NCBI GenBank assembly: GCA_002886105.1
Contig: CP025776.1
Span: forward strand, 186,001 to 250,000
Origin: Enterobacter sp. EA-1
Lineage (GTDB): Bacteria > Pseudomonadota > Gammaproteobacteria > Enterobacterales > Enterobacteriaceae
DNA: 64,000 nucleotides
Direction: 5' to 3'
Both the position numbers and the translations under genes were made by a program. How positions within the stretch are numbered: position 1 is the stretch's first letter; the number at the start of each line of letters is the position of its first letter. This document shows, piece by piece, positions 1-11,322 of the stretch. Under the pieces are notes generated by a model. It was not told the origin of the DNA. It saw only the letters and a program-made list of their open reading frames with translations, and did no database searches.

Positions 1-931
1 CACCTCAATGGGGGTCAGCAGGCGAGCCGGAACATCTTTCAGGCCGTTATTCAGCGAAGCATCCGCCTTCGGTTGTTTGCCATTGCCCAGTTCGACGGCG
101 ATCTCCGCCGCCGTGTTGGCAAGCTGGGTGATCGGTTTGTAGACTGTCATGGTCTGGCTGCCGTTAATCAGGCGTTTCACCCCTGCCGGGTCGGCATCCC
201 TCGGCCGGAGATCGCCACTTTGCCTGCCAGTCCCTGTGCGCTTAATGCCTGAATTGCGCCGCCTGCGGTCGCATCGTTAGAAGCAACCACTGCGTCTATT
301 TTGTTGTTATTGGCGGTCAATGCGTTTTCCATTATTTTCAGCGCATTTTCTGGTAGCCAGCCATCGACCCACTGATCGCCGACGATTTTAATTTTCCCGC
401 TATCGATATAGGGTTTTAATACTTTCATCTGCCCGGCGCGGAACAGCTTGGCGTTATTATCCACCGGCGAACCGCCCATCAGGAAGTAATTCCCCTGAGG
501 GACTTTATTGACCGGGCTTTGCGCCTGTAATTCCCCCACTTTTTCATTATCGAAAGAAATATAGAAATCGATATCGGCATTATTAATCATGCGATCGTAA
601 GCCAGTACTTTAATTCCTTCCTGTTTGGCTTCTTTCACGACATTACTTAATACCTGACCGTTGTAAGGAATAATGACCAGCACATCAACGCCACGGTTGA
701 TCATATTTTCAATTTGCGACATTTGTGTTTCTTCATTGCCGTTGGCGGACTGAACAAACACATTGGCGCCGAGCGATTCTGCTTTTTTAACAAAAATATC
801 GCGATCTTTTGCCAGCGTTCCAGACGGAGATCGTCAATCGCCATGCCGATTTTCACCTCTTTGGCATGACCGGCGACGCTTGCAAGCAGCAGGGAGGCGC
901 AGAGAGTAAGGCAAAGGTTCTTTATCTTCAT
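1..931 (-). CDS. xylF: D-xylose ABC transporter periplasmic binding protein XylF (3' end outside window)
   Basis: XylF captures D-xylose in the periplasm for the XylGH transporter. The chosen start at 931 gives a signal peptide ([23 protein letters not shown]) followed by mature [19 protein letters not shown]. The rest matches E. coli XylF closely through the sugar-binding-protein fold, and roughly the last 25 residues lie beyond position 1. The frame breaks near 815, where a run of five A is read as four, and near 200, where a predicted CCAGG reads CCGAGGG. A neighbouring CCTGG reads CCCGG. The gene diverges from xylA across a shared regulatory region. I treat the breaks as sequence errors. 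Confidence 0.93.
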
Positions 932-1290
932 AATAGTAATACCTTTTGTAGGGTGGTGAGCGAGATAAAAGAAACATGCACTGCTTTGGACGAGCAAATT
1001 CTTAACGCATAATCTCAGGCTGGCAATTACAGATTTTTATCCGGGCATTACGTTTTTGGTTTATTTCCTGATTTATGACCACGATCTTATTTTAAAAAAA
1101 GCAAAACCGATTTTGCATAAAAAACGGGAATGCGCATCGCAGCGGTAACACACATTATTTTGCGAGCCAGCGCACGTTTGCGCATTCTCTCAATGGCAGT
1201 GTGAAATAACGTAATTGAGCAACGCAGCACGAGGACCCAGTATTAATGCAGATTTGAACACTCGAAGCATATCTGTCAATGGAGCTCATT
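932..1290. promoter_or_regulatory. xylF-xylA divergent control region
   Basis: This 359-bp non-coding stretch separates the divergent xylF and xylA genes. In E. coli the equivalent region carries XylR and CRP sites. Here a CRP-like half site (TGTGA, about 1199-1203) is embedded in a segment close to the E. coli xyl promoter, around 1185-1225. An A/T-rich tract lies at 1085-1130. The xylA ribosome site GGAG is at 1281-1284. Exact XylR operator limits are inferred by analogy. Confidence 0.6.
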
Positions 1291-2612
1291 ATGCAAACCT
1301 ATTTCGACCAGCTGGATCGCGTTCGTTATGAAGGCCCGAAAACAGCCAATCCTTTAGCGTTCCGTCATTACAATCCGGATGAGTTAGTGCTTGGCAAGCG
1401 TATGGAAGATCACCTGCGCTTTGCTGCCTGCTACTGGCATACCTTCTGCTGGAATGGCGCGGATATGTTTGGCGTTGGCTCTTTTGACCGCCCGTGGCAG
1501 CAGCCGGGCGAGGCGCTGGCGCAGGCGAAGCGCAAAGCGGATGTTGCCTTTGAGTTTTCCACAAGCTGAATGTGCCTTACTACTGTTTCCATGATGTGGA
1601 CGTCTCCCCCGGAAGGCGCGTCGCTGAAGGAATATCTGAACAATTTCGCGCAAATGGTGGATGTGCTGGGTGAAAAACAGCAACAAAGCGGCGTGAAACT
1701 GCTGTGGGGTACGGCGAACTGCTTCACCAATCCGCGCTATGGCGCAGGGGCGGCGACTAACCCGGATCCTGAGGTGTTTAGCTGGGCGGCGACGCAAGTG
1801 GTGAGCGCCATGAATGCGACCCATAAGCTCGGCGGCGAAAACTATGTGTTGTGGGGCGGTCGTGAAGGGTATGAAACCCTGCTCAATACCGATCTGCGCC
1901 GAGGAGCGCGAACAGATTGGCCGCTTTATGCATATGGTGGTCGAGCATAAACACAAAATCGGTTTCCGCGGTACGCTGCTTATTGAGCCGAAACCGCAGG
2001 AACCGACCAAGCATCAGTATGATTATGACGCCGCGACGGTGTATGGCTTCCTGGAAACAGTTTGGTCTGGAGAAAGAGATTAAACTGAATATCGAGGCTA
2101 ACCACGCCACGCTGGCGGGCCACTCCTTCCATCATGAAATCGCTACCGCCATTGCGCTGGGGCTGTTTGGCTCTGTGGATGCTAACCGCGGCGATGCGCA
2201 ACTGGGCTGGGATACCGACCAGTTCCCGAACAGCGTCGAAGAGAACGCGCTGGTGATGTATGAAATCCTGAAAGCGGGCGGCTTCACCACCGAGTGGGTT
2301 GAACTTTGATGCCAAAGTGCGTCGTCAGAGTACGGATAAGTACGATCTCTTCTACGGCCATATCGGCGCGATGGACACGATGGCGCTGGCGTTGAAAGTG
2401 GCGGCGCGGATGGTGGAAGACGGTGAGCTGGATAAACGCGTCGCGAAGCGTTATGCGGGCTGGAATGGTGAACTGGGCCAGCAAATTTTGCAGGGGCAGC
2501 GACCGCGGAACTGGCGAAGTACGCTGAGCAGCAGAACCTCGGCGCCGCACCATCAGAGCGGCCATCAGGAACAGCTGGAAAACCTCGGTCAATTACTACC
2601 TGTTCGATAAAT
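1291..2612 (+). CDS. xylA: Xylose isomerase XylA
   Basis: XylA converts D-xylose to D-xylulose in the cytoplasm using two divalent metals. The ATG at 1291 ([15 protein letters not shown]) follows GGAG at good spacing and matches the E. coli start. Visible family blocks are [31 protein letters not shown] (metal-binding Glu region), [17 protein letters not shown] and [11 protein letters not shown]. The last includes active-site and metal residues. Frame breaks lie near 1565, 1905 (CCAGG read as CCGAGG), 2052, 2300, 2510, 2540 and 2587 (CCTGG read as CCTCGG). The stop is also blurred: LFDK should be followed by TAA near 2612. Total length fits the usual 440 residues. Confidence 0.93.
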
Positions 2613-2620
2613 ATCCGGCG

Positions 2621-2645
2621 CTGCGCCGCAGGCAACGCGGCGCAG
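2621..2645 (+). other. xylA-xylB intercistronic hairpin
   Basis: CTGCGCCGC (2621-2629) pairs perfectly with GCGGCGCAG (2637-2645) around a 7-nt loop, with no T run after it. It lies between the xylA stop and the xylB ribosome site. It probably stabilises the xylA message or lowers xylB expression; that role is inference. Confidence 0.6.
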
Positions 2646-2664
2646 AACAAAAGGAGTGGTCACT

Positions 2665-4118
2665 ATGTATATCGGGATCGATCTCGGCACCTCTGGCGTA
2701 AAGGCGATTCTGTTAAGCGAGCAGGGCGATGTGCTGGCTTCTCATACGGAAAAACTCAGCGTCTCGCGCCCGCATCCTCTTTGGTCGGAGCAGGATCCCG
2801 AACAGTGGTGGCAGGCAACGGACAGCGCGATTCAGGCGCTTGGCGCGGCGCATTCGCTGGCGCAGGTGAAAGCCATCGGCCTTGCCGGGCAGATGCATGG
2901 CGCAACGCTGCTGGATAGCGAAAACCGTGTACTGCGCCCGGCCATTTTGTGGAACGATGGTCGCTGCGCTGAAGAGTGCGCTTTACTGGAAGCGCAGGTG
3001 AAAAATTCCCGCACCATTACCGGCAATCTGATGATGCCGGGTTTTACCGCGCCCAAGCTGCTGTGGGTGCAGCGCCACGAACCCGATATCTTTGCCGGGT
3101 GGCGAAGGTTTTACTGCCAAAAGATTATCTGCGCTTGCGTATGGCTGGCGTATTTGCCAGCGATATGTCCGACGCGGCGGGAACGATGTGGCTGGATGTG
3201 GCGAAGCGTGACTGGAGCGATGAGATGCTCGCCGCCTGTCACTTTATCCCGCGCGCAAATGCCCGCGTTGTTTGAAGGCTGCGAAATAACCGGTGAACTG
3301 CTGCCGGAAGTCGCACGGCGCTGGGCCATGCCGGTTGTGCCGGTCGTGGCGGGCGGTGGTGATAATGCCGCAGGCGCGGTGGGTGTGGGCATGGCGGATG
3401 CCGGTCAGGCGATGCTGTCGCTCGGCACCTCCGGCGTCTATTTTGCCGTGAGCGAAGGTTTCCTCAGTAAACCGGAAAGCGCGGTTCACAGTTTTTGCCA
3501 TGCCCTTCCGGGGCGCTGGCACCTGATGTCGGTGATGCTTAGCGCGGCATCCTGTCTGGATTGGGCGGCGAAGTTGACGGGTTAGGGTCGGTTCCGGCGC
3601 TGATTAGCGCGGCGGAACAGGCAGACGATAACGCTGGCGACCTGTGGTTCTTACCCTACCTTTCCGGGGGAACGCACCCCGCATAATAATCCGCAGGCGA
3701 AAGGCGTATTTTTGGCCTGACTCATCAGCATGGGCAAGGTGAACTGGCCCGTGCGGTGCTGGAAGGCGTCGGGTATGCGCTGGCGGATGGCATGGATGTG
3801 GTGCACTCCTGCGGCGTAACGCCGCAAAGCATTACGCTAATCGGCGGTGGCGCACGTAGCGCCCGGTGGCGGCAAATGCTGGCGAACATCAGCGGGTTGC
3901 AGCTTGATTATCGCACCGGTGGTGATGTCGGCCCGGCGCTGGGGGCGGCAAAACTGGCGCAAATCGCCATTAACCCGCACACGCCGCTGGCAACGCTTCT
4001 GCCGCAGCTTCCCATTGAGCAGCAACATACGCCGGATGCTGCGCGTCATGCCTACTATGCGTCACGGCGGGAGACCTTCCGGCGCATCTATCAGCAATTG
4101 CTGCCATTGATGTCGTAA
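2665..4118 (+). CDS. xylB: Xylulokinase XylB
   Basis: XylB phosphorylates D-xylulose to xylulose 5-phosphate, the second step after XylA. The chosen start is the ATG at 2665 ([15 protein letters not shown]), which matches E. coli and follows AAAGGAG; an in-frame GTG lies 9 nt upstream. FGGY-kinase features are visible: the N-terminal phosphate loop [19 protein letters not shown], the C-terminal [13 protein letters not shown] and the adenosine-motif region IGGGARS. The frame breaks near 3105, 3248, 3585, 3668 and 3708, mostly by single bases in homopolymers. Joined length is about 484 codons, the normal size. Confidence 0.92.
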
Positions 4119-4190
4119 CTTCTGCGCCTGCCGTGATGGTGGGCCTGGAATCAACATGACGTTGTCCTTTTTGGTCTTAGCAGACAGGCA

Positions 4191-4231
4191 ACTCCTTGCC
4201 AGAATGGTATTACACCCACTGAGCAAGGAGT
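4191..4231 (+). promoter_or_regulatory. Inverted repeat covering the ribosome-binding site of the next gene
   Basis: ACTCCTTGC (4191-4199) is the exact complement of GCAAGGAGT (4223-4231), with a 23-nt loop. The right arm contains the AAGGAG ribosome site of the gene starting at 4238. Folding would hide that site. The pairing is seen directly; a regulatory role is inference. Confidence 0.5.
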
Positions 4232-4237
4232 CCTGAA

Positions 4238-4775
4238 ATGTCACGCACCGCCCTTATCAACATCGACACTCAGCAATCTTTTTTCCACCGCGACTACTGG
4301 CAGGAGAGTGATTTCCCTGCTTTTCAGCAGGCCATTCTGGCGCTGATCGACGGTTGTCAGGCACGCGGTGTCCCGGTGGTGGATATTTTCCATGTGTCCG
4401 ACAGTGGCCCGTTTTCTCCTCGATAGCGGCTTTGTGGCGCCGATGCCGTTTTTACAGCATCAGCCAGCGGTCATCTTCTACAAACATGTGCATAATGCGT
4501 TTACCGATACCGGACTGGATCACTGGCTGCGCACGCGTGATATCAATCATCTGATTATTTGTGGGCTCCGCACCGAGCAGTGTTGCGAAACCACCGCACG
4601 TGTGGCGTCGGATCTGGGCTATCGTGTGACGTTCGTCAGCGAAGCGACACTGACCTTCCCGATGACGCATAAAGGCATTACGCTTGACTGTAACGCGCTG
4701 CGCCACCGCACGGAAACCGTGCTGGAAGGCCGCTTTGCCGCCATTAAAACGGTTCACGAGATACTGGAACGCTGA
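4238..4775 (+). CDS. Isochorismatase-family cysteine hydrolase
   Basis: The product belongs to the isochorismatase-like hydrolase superfamily; substrate unknown. The expected triad is visible: Asp in ALINIDTQQSFF, Lys in VIFYKHVHNAF and the nucleophile Cys in LRTEQCCETTAR. A family aromatic/acidic tail follows (SEATLTFPMTH). The start at 4238 follows AAGGAGT. The frame breaks once near 4420, probably from a damaged CCCTGG. The stop overlaps the next start by one base (TGATG), so the two genes are translationally coupled. The regulator downstream has a GlxA-like architecture, so this hydrolase may be its target or partner. Joined length is about 179 residues. Confidence 0.85.
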
Positions 4776-5699
4776 TGACCACTGATGTCTGGTTTGTAAT
4801 GTTGCCCGGTGTACTGGCGCTGGATATGACTGGCCCGGCGGAGACCTTTGCGCTGGCCGATGCGTTTCGCCTGCACTACATCGGGCCGGAAGCGGAGGTG
4901 CCAACCTCCATCGGCCTGACGATGGGCAATATTGCGCCACTGCCGGAGACGCTGCCGGAAGGAAGCCTGCTGGTGCTGCCTCGGGGTGTTCGACTCTTCG
5001 CGTTTCTTCGATACCCCGCAGGCAGACTCGGTGCGTCACTGGCTGATGCGCATACAACCGCTGATCCACAGCCAGAAAATAACCCTGATGTGCGTCTGTT
5101 CCGGTTCCGTGCTGGCGGCAAAAGCCGGGCTGTTGAATGGCATTCAGTGCACCACCTCACCATGATGTGATTGCGCGTCTGCGTGCGGTCGCCCCCGCCG
5201 CACAGGTCAAAGAAAACCGTATTTTCATCGAAGATCACAGCATCTGGACCAGCGCGGGCATTACCTCGGGTATCGATCTGGCGTTGCATCTGATTAACCG
5301 ACTAAGCGGGCCGGAAGCGGCGTTGGCGGTGGCGCGGGAAATGGTGGTCTGGTTCCGCCGCTCTGGCGACGATCCGCAGATTTCACCGTGGCTGCGTTAC
5401 CGCAACCACCTGCATCCGGCTATCCATCGGGCCCGGATGCGCTGACGGCTGAGCCACAGCGGGCGTGGCAACTGGCGGAGATTGCCGGGCGGGCTCATGT
5501 CAGCCCACGTCATTTAACGCGCTTGTTTCCCAGCAGCATCTGGGGGATCAGCGTTCGCGACTATCTGGAGCAACTCAGGCTGGTCATTGCCGAGCAGTGG
5601 CTATTGCAGGGGGCATGGCGCGGAGCAGGCAGCGCTGGCCGCCGGGAGTTCTCCTCTCCGCGCCAGTTACACCGTGCGCGGGCGCGGGGGGTTAACTAA
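4775..5699 (+). CDS. GlxA-family transcriptional regulator (DJ-1/PfpI-like domain plus AraC-type HTH)
   Basis: The N-terminal half is a DJ-1/PfpI-like domain ([36 protein letters not shown], containing the usual nucleophile-elbow Cys position). The C-terminal part is an AraC/XylS helix-turn-helix ([21 protein letters not shown], then [13 protein letters not shown]). This is the GlxA/FtrA arrangement, cytoplasmic and DNA-binding. It starts inside the stop of the upstream hydrolase gene, so the pair forms a small operon. The frame breaks near 4985 (CCTGGGG read as CCTCGGGG), 5155, 5435 (CCAGG read as CCGG), 5530 and 5620. Its 3' end overlaps convergent wecH by 8 bases. Confidence 0.85.
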
Positions 5700-6683
5700 C
5701 CAAACGGCGTCTGTCGATGCGTTGCACCAGCATCGAGAGCGCGAGACTCGCCAGTAGCGTGGCGGTGAAGATCCACACAATGTCGAGCAGCGGCCAGCGT
5801 TGCAGCTCGATACCGCGGGTGCGTAGCGCGTGGATAATCAGCGCATGGAAGCCGTAAATCCCCAGCGAATGATGCGAAATGAGTGTTAAGCCGGGTAACG
5901 TGCGGCTGTTTAGCGTATTTTGACCACTGTAAACAGGGCGATAGCACACAGAAACACCATCGGGCCGCAGTAGAGATACCCGGTGTCGGCGAAATTCCCG
6001 CGCCATTTCAGCTCGTGTAGCGTCCCGCGTGAAATCACCCACACCGCCGAGGACGAACAGGCCTGCACTAGCCCAGTGTGAGCGCGCGTCGTTGCGTCTG
6101 CATCATGCCAATTGCGCGCCCCAGCATACCGTAGAGGATGTAGTAGAAGGTGTCGCCGCCGATATAGAGATTGATCGGCAACCACTGAAATCCGTCGACT
6201 TTCTGCGCCACAGTATTGGGGTTTGCCACAATACCCAGCACCACCACCAGCGCCAGCAGCATCCCGCCGCTGACCGCTTTCACCTGAATCAACGGTGAAA
6301 CGAGATACATCACGATAATCGCAAAGAAAAACCACAGGTGATAAAACACCGGCTTTTGCAGCAGGTACTTCAACGATAACTCACTGTTAATAGAAGTAAA
6401 AAACACGATATAGAGCAGCGCGATAGCACTGTAAAACAGCAGGCAGAGAGCGATGCGTAAGAAGTGACGCGGCTGTGCACTACGTTCGCCGAAAAGAGGT
6501 AGCCGGAGATCATAAAAACAGCGGTACGCTTACACGAGAAGCCGAGTTCAGGAGATTGGCAATACCCCAGTCGAAAGTGGTCACACTGCCGGATTGGTGA
6601 TGTACCGTGGTGGTATGGATCAGCACCACCATCAGACAAGCTATCCCTCGCAGATTATCTATCCAGTAAATTTTCGACTGCAT
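5692..6683 (-). CDS. wecH: O-acetyltransferase WecH (enterobacterial common antigen)
   Basis: WecH is an inner-membrane acyltransferase-3 protein that O-acetylates enterobacterial common antigen. [20 protein letters not shown] starts at 6683 and matches E. coli WecH/YiaH; an in-frame ATG six codons upstream (6701) is an alternative. Family signals are the first-helix [15 protein letters not shown] and later [16 protein letters not shown]. The protein is strongly hydrophobic, about 330 residues, with roughly ten membrane segments. The frame breaks near 5925, 6075 and 6490-6540. The position next to ysaB and glyQ is the same as in E. coli. Confidence 0.9.
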
Positions 6684-6850
6684 CTGTTCCTCTGGTTCCA
6701 TTAAATACTCTCTGACTCGCGGTTGTTTTGCCTGTCCCGTTGGATAATTCCGAGTTTTCCCGTTAGCGCTTGTGCAGTTTTCCACAGATTTGCAAAATTG
6801 TGTTTCCTGACCTTTAAAAATAACAGCCTGCGAACGGGGCGGTAATAAAA

Positions 6851-7152
6851 ATGATGAAGTGTTTTGCCCCGGTATTGATGCTGCTGTTAGTCGGATGCAG
6901 CGCATCCCGTGGATATTCCCGCGCAGAAAGCGCAAAAAGCAAAACCCGGGCCCTTACACTCGCTGGAAATGGAGCAACTGTGTCGGCAAAACGCCGCGCA
7001 TCGCTACAATACCGGCGCGCAGCAGATTGATGTGACCGGTTTTGGAACAGTTTCAGGGCAGCTATGAGATGCGCGGCGTAACGCCCCGTCGTGAAGCGTT
7101 TGTCTGCGCTTTTGATTCGGAAGGCCAATTTTTACACCTTTCGATGCGCTAA
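6851..7152 (+). CDS. ysaB: Small lipoprotein YsaB
   Basis: This is a short lipoprotein of unknown function. [19 protein letters not shown] is a lipoprotein signal with lipobox LLVGC. After repair of breaks near 6915 and 7042 the protein continues as [20 protein letters not shown] and [20 protein letters not shown], ending [13 protein letters not shown]. This matches E. coli YsaB in sequence, in length (about 99 residues) and in location upstream of glyQ. Too broken here to appear as one open frame. Confidence 0.85.
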
Positions 7153-7288
7153 TCAGGCTGGCAACGGCCTTATCCTCTCCGTTTTCCCCAATTTTCCTTA
7201 AACAGGTCCGTTTCGTACTGTATATCTTGCAGCCAGCGGGTATACTGGGCGCTTCCTTTAAATCCACACGTATCCAGCACGAAATAAT

Positions 7289-8198
7289 ATGCAAAGTTTG
7301 ATACCGGAGGACCTTTCAGGGCCTGATCCTGACCTTACAGGATTACTGGGCTCGCCGGGCTGCACCATTGTTCAACCTCTGGACATGGAAGTCGGCGCCG
7401 GCACCTCCCATCCGATGACCTGTCTGCGCGCATTAGGGCCAGAACCTATGGCCACCGCGTATGTGCAGCCTTCCCGCCGTCCGACTGACGGGCGCTACGG
7501 CGAAAACCCGAACCGCTTACAGCACTATTACCAGTTCCGGTGGTGATTAAACCCTCTCCGGACAACATCCAGGAGCTGTATCTCGGATCGTTGAAAGAGC
7601 TGGGTATGGACCCGACCATTCACGATATTCGCTTCGTGGAAGATAACTGGGAAAACCCGACGCTGGGCGCCCTGGGGACTCGGCTGGGAAGTGTGGCTCA
7701 ACGGCATGGAAGTGACGCAGTTCACTTACTTCCAGCAGGTTGGCGGTCTTGAGTGCAAACCGGTGACCGGCGAAATTACCTACGGTCTGGAACGTCTGGC
7801 GATGTACATTCAGGGCGTAGACAGCGTTTACGACCGGTCTGGAGCGACGGCCCGCTGGGTAAAACCACCTACGGCGACGTGTTCCATCAGAACGAAGTGG
7901 AGCAGTCCACTTACAACTTCGAATATGCGGATGTCGACTTCCTGTTCACCTGCTTTGAGCAGTATGAAAAGAAGCACAGCAACTGCTGGCACTGGAAAAC
8001 CCGCTGCCGCTGCCTGCTTACGAGCGCATTCTGAAAGCCGCCCATAGCTTCAACCTGCTGGATGCGCGTAAAGCCATCTCCGTGACGGAACGTCAGCGCT
8101 ACATTTTGCGCATCCGCACGCTGACCAAAGCAGTCGCTGAAGCGTATTACGCTTCCCGTGAAGCCCTTGGCTTCCCGATGTGCAACAGAAACAAATAA
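7289..8198 (+). CDS. glyQ: Glycyl-tRNA synthetase alpha subunit GlyQ
   Basis: GlyQ is the class II catalytic subunit of the tetrameric glycyl-tRNA synthetase. Diagnostic blocks are [55 protein letters not shown] and [20 protein letters not shown]. Start at 7289. At least five predicted Dcm sites are damaged here: CGCCAGGGC reads CGCCGGGC near 7350; TTCCAGGTG reads TTCCGGTG near 7537; GCCTGG reads GCCCTGG near 7669; GACCTGGTC reads GACCGGTC near 7838. The start region near 7303 is also altered. A run of five A lost one base near 7970. The expected product is about 303 residues. glyS follows after 9 bases. Confidence 0.94.
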
Positions 8199-8207
8199 GA
8201 GGCGGCC

Positions 8208-10278
8208 ATGTCTGAAAAAACTTTCCGGTGGAAATCGGCACCGAAGAGCTGCCACCAAAAGCACTGCGCAGCCCTCGCTGAGTCCTTCGCTGCCAACTTT
8301 ACTGCGGAGCTGGATGCGGCGGGCGTTGCGCACGGTGATGTCCAGTGGTTTGCCGCGCCGCGCCGTCTGGCGCTGAAAGTGGCGAAACTGGCTGCGTCGC
8401 AGCCGGATCGCGAAGTCGAAAAACGCGGCCCGGCGATTGCACAAGCGTTTGATGCTGAAGGTAAACCGAGCAAAGCCGCCGAAGGCTGGGCGCGCGGTTG
8501 CGGCATCACGGTTGATCAGGCCGAGCGTCTGAGCACCGACAAAGGCGAATGGTTGCTCTATCGTGCGCATGTTAAGGGTGAAAGCGTGGAAACGCTGCTG
8601 CCGAATATGGTGGCAACCTCCCTTGGCAAACTGCCGATCCCGAAACTGATGCGCTGGGGCGCGTCTGATGTTCACTTCGTGCGTCCGGTACATACCGTGA
8701 CTCTGCTGTTGGGCGACACCGTAGTACCGGCGACGATTCTGGGCATTGCCTCCGATCGCGTGATCCGTGGTCATCGCTTTATGGGCGAGCCGGAGTTCAC
8801 CATCGATAACGCCGATCAGTATCCGCACATTCTACTGGAGCGTGGCAAAGTCGTTGCTGACTACGCGGCGCGTAAAGCCAAAATCAAAGCGGATGCCGAA
8901 GAAGCGGCGCGTAAAATCGGCGGTAATGCCGATCTGAGCGACAGCCTGCTGGAAGAAGTCACTTCGCTGGTGGAGTGGCCGGTGGTGCTGACCGCGAAAT
9001 TCGAAGAGAAATTCCTCGCCGTTCCGGCAGAAGCGCTGGTTTACACCATGAAGGGTGACCAGAAGTACTTCCCGGTCTATGGCAACGACGGCAAACTGCT
9101 GCCTAACTTTATCTTTGTGGCCAACATTGAGTCGAAAGATCCGCAGCAGATTATCTCCGGTAACGAGAAAGTGGTGCGCCCGCGTCTGGCGGATGCCGAG
9201 TTCTTCTTCAATACCGACCGCAAAAACGTCTGGAAGATCATCTGCCGCGTCTGCAAACCGTGCTGTTCCAGCAGCAACTGGGTACGCTGCGCGACAAGAC
9301 CGATCGCATTCAGGCGCTGGCGGGCTGGATTGCCGCACAGACCGGCGCGGATGTGAATCATGCCACCCGCGCGGGCCTGCTCTCCAAATGCGACCTGATG
9401 ACCAACATGGTGTTCGAGTTTACGGACACCCGAGGGCGTGATGGGCATGCACTATGCGCGTCATGACGGCGAAGCGGAAGATGTTGCTGTTGCGCTGAAC
9501 GAGCAGTATCAGCCGCGTTTTGCCGGTGATGAACTGCCGTCCAACCCGATTGCCTGTGCGCTGGCGATTGCCGATAAGATGGACACCGGCGGGTATCTTC
9601 GGTATCGGGCAGCATCCGAAAGGCGACAAAGACCCGTTCGCACTGCGCCGTGCTGCGCTGGGCGTGCTGCGTATTCTCGTCGAGAAGAACCTGAATCTGG
9701 ATCTGCAAACCCTGACCGAAGAAGCAGTGCGTCTGTATGGCGACAAGCTGACCAACGCCAACGTGGTCGATGATGTGATCGACTTTATGCTGGGCCGTTT
9801 CCGTGCACCGGTATCAGGACGAAGGTTACAGCGTTGATACCATCCAGTGGCGGTGCTGGCGCGTCGTCCGACCAAACCGGCGGACTTCGATGCGCGCATG
9901 AAAGCGGTGTCTCACTTCCGTACGCTGGAGGAAGCTGCCGCGCTGGCCGCTGCCAACAAGCGTGTTTCCAACATTCTGGCGAAGTCTGATGAAACGCTGA
10001 ACGATACTGTTCACGCTTCGGTGCTGAAAGAAGCGGCGGAAATCAAGCTGGCGGGCAACCCGGTCGTTCTGCGCGATAAACTGCAACCGTACTTTGCGGA
10101 AGGGCGTTATCAGGAAGCGCTGATCGAACTGGCGGCACTGCGCGAGCCGGTGGATGAGTTCTTTGAGCAGGTGATGGTTAACGCCGACGATAAAGACGTG
10201 CGTATCAACCGCCTGACGCTGTTGGCGAAGTTGCGCGAACTGTTCCTGCAGGTTGCGGATATCTCTCTGCTGCAGTAA
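8208..10278 (+). CDS. glyS: Glycyl-tRNA synthetase beta subunit GlyS
   Basis: GlyS is the tRNA-recognition subunit. The long central segment (about 8290-9225) is almost identical to E. coli, including [35 protein letters not shown] and [14 protein letters not shown]. The C-terminus carries the anticodon-binding DALR-like region ending [15 protein letters not shown]. The frame breaks near 8225 (TTCCTGGTG read as TTCCGGTG), 8272, 9228, 9430 (CCAGGG read as CCGAGGG), 9587, 9806 (GCCTGG read as GCACCGG) and 9847 (CCAGG read as CCAGTGG). Joined length is about 690 residues. It forms an operon with glyQ and ends before a terminator. Confidence 0.94.
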
Positions 10279-10292
10279 CGGTCATCGTCATA

Positions 10293-10320
10293 AAAAACCC
10301 GCTTCTGGCGGGTTTTTTTT
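10293..10320. terminator. Bidirectional rho-independent terminator between glyS and the GGDEF gene
   Basis: AAACCCGC and GCGGGTTT form a stem around TTCTG, with A residues on the left and eight T on the right. It can therefore end both the rightward glyS transcript and the leftward GGDEF-gene transcript. Confidence 0.85.
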
Positions 10321-11320
10321 ATGCTGCTGATTCAGGCGTGAGGGCGGGATTTCCCCACCCGTTACGCGGGTGTACGGAGAGAACTTCCTGAAGGTGGTTT
10401 TGACACGCACGGTATTACGTCCGGCGCGTTTCGCTTCGTATAACGCGTTATCCGCACTCTGGATCAACTGACCATATTCCGCATGATTTTTCTGGCAATG
10501 GCTGGCGACGCCGATGCTGACGCTCACTATGCCGTCAGGCGCATTAGCGTGGGGTAGGTCCAGTTGCTGTACGCTGGTGCGCAGTTTCTCGGCGATCTCC
10601 ACCGCATCGGCTGAGCGTGTTTCCGGCAACAGCGCGCAGAACTCCTCGCCGCCGTAGCGGAACAAGATGTCGCCCGGGTTTTGCAGCGCGCAGCGCATGG
10701 CATTCGCCACTTTTGCAGGCACTCGTCGCCGCGCTGGTGACCATAGCAGTCGTTGTAGAGTTTGAAGAAGTCGACATCAATCAACAGCAGCGATAACGAC
10801 TTGTTATTGCGTTTGCTGGCCCGCCACTCTCTCCTCAATACAGAGATCGAAATAGCGCCGGTTACCCACACCGGTCAGACCATCAGACAGGGATTGCGCC
10901 AGCAGTTCGTGCGCACCGGGTCGCGCAGCAGGGATTCACGGCGAACGGCGGCACTGACATCAACAATCTGAATCAGGCAGTAGCGCTCTTCATCACCCAG
11001 TGGAACAATGGTGACGGCCTGACTCAGGCGCGCGCCGGGTCGGGCGGGCTCGGCGTAGAGCGGGAAAGGTGAACGGTGCAAAGACTGGGAAAGCAGTGAA
11101 GATAAATTGTGACTGATCGCCTGACGGATCGCATCACCGACGCGGTGATACTCTAAGTCCGGGAATACACTAAAAAATCCTCGCCGGTGGTGTCACTGGC
11201 CGCATAACCCGTGTGCGCTTCTAACCACGCGTTCCACAGGGTTATACGGTAGTGCGCATCAACAATGATCACACCGAGGCTGAGGGCTGAAAATGCATCC
11301 AACAACAACTTATCTTTCAT
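10319..11320 (-). CDS. Diguanylate cyclase with N-terminal PAS-like sensor domain
   Basis: The product makes cyclic di-GMP from two GTP. Residues 1-120 form a PAS-like domain (LGVIIVDAHYRITLWNAWLEAHTGY). The C-terminal GGDEF domain has DGLTGVGNRRYFD, LLLIDVDFFKLYND, the active-site motif RYGGEEF and VSVSIGVA. At the inhibitory-site position I read NPGD instead of RxxD, so product inhibition may be absent, with the caveat that this base region is error-prone. The frame breaks near 10388 (run of A, probably giving a true C-terminus ending LTPESAA at 10319), 10712, 10830, 10900 and 11170. It starts 2 bases after the upstream receiver-CheC gene ends, so they form one operon. Confidence 0.88.
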
Positions 11321-11322
11321 GA

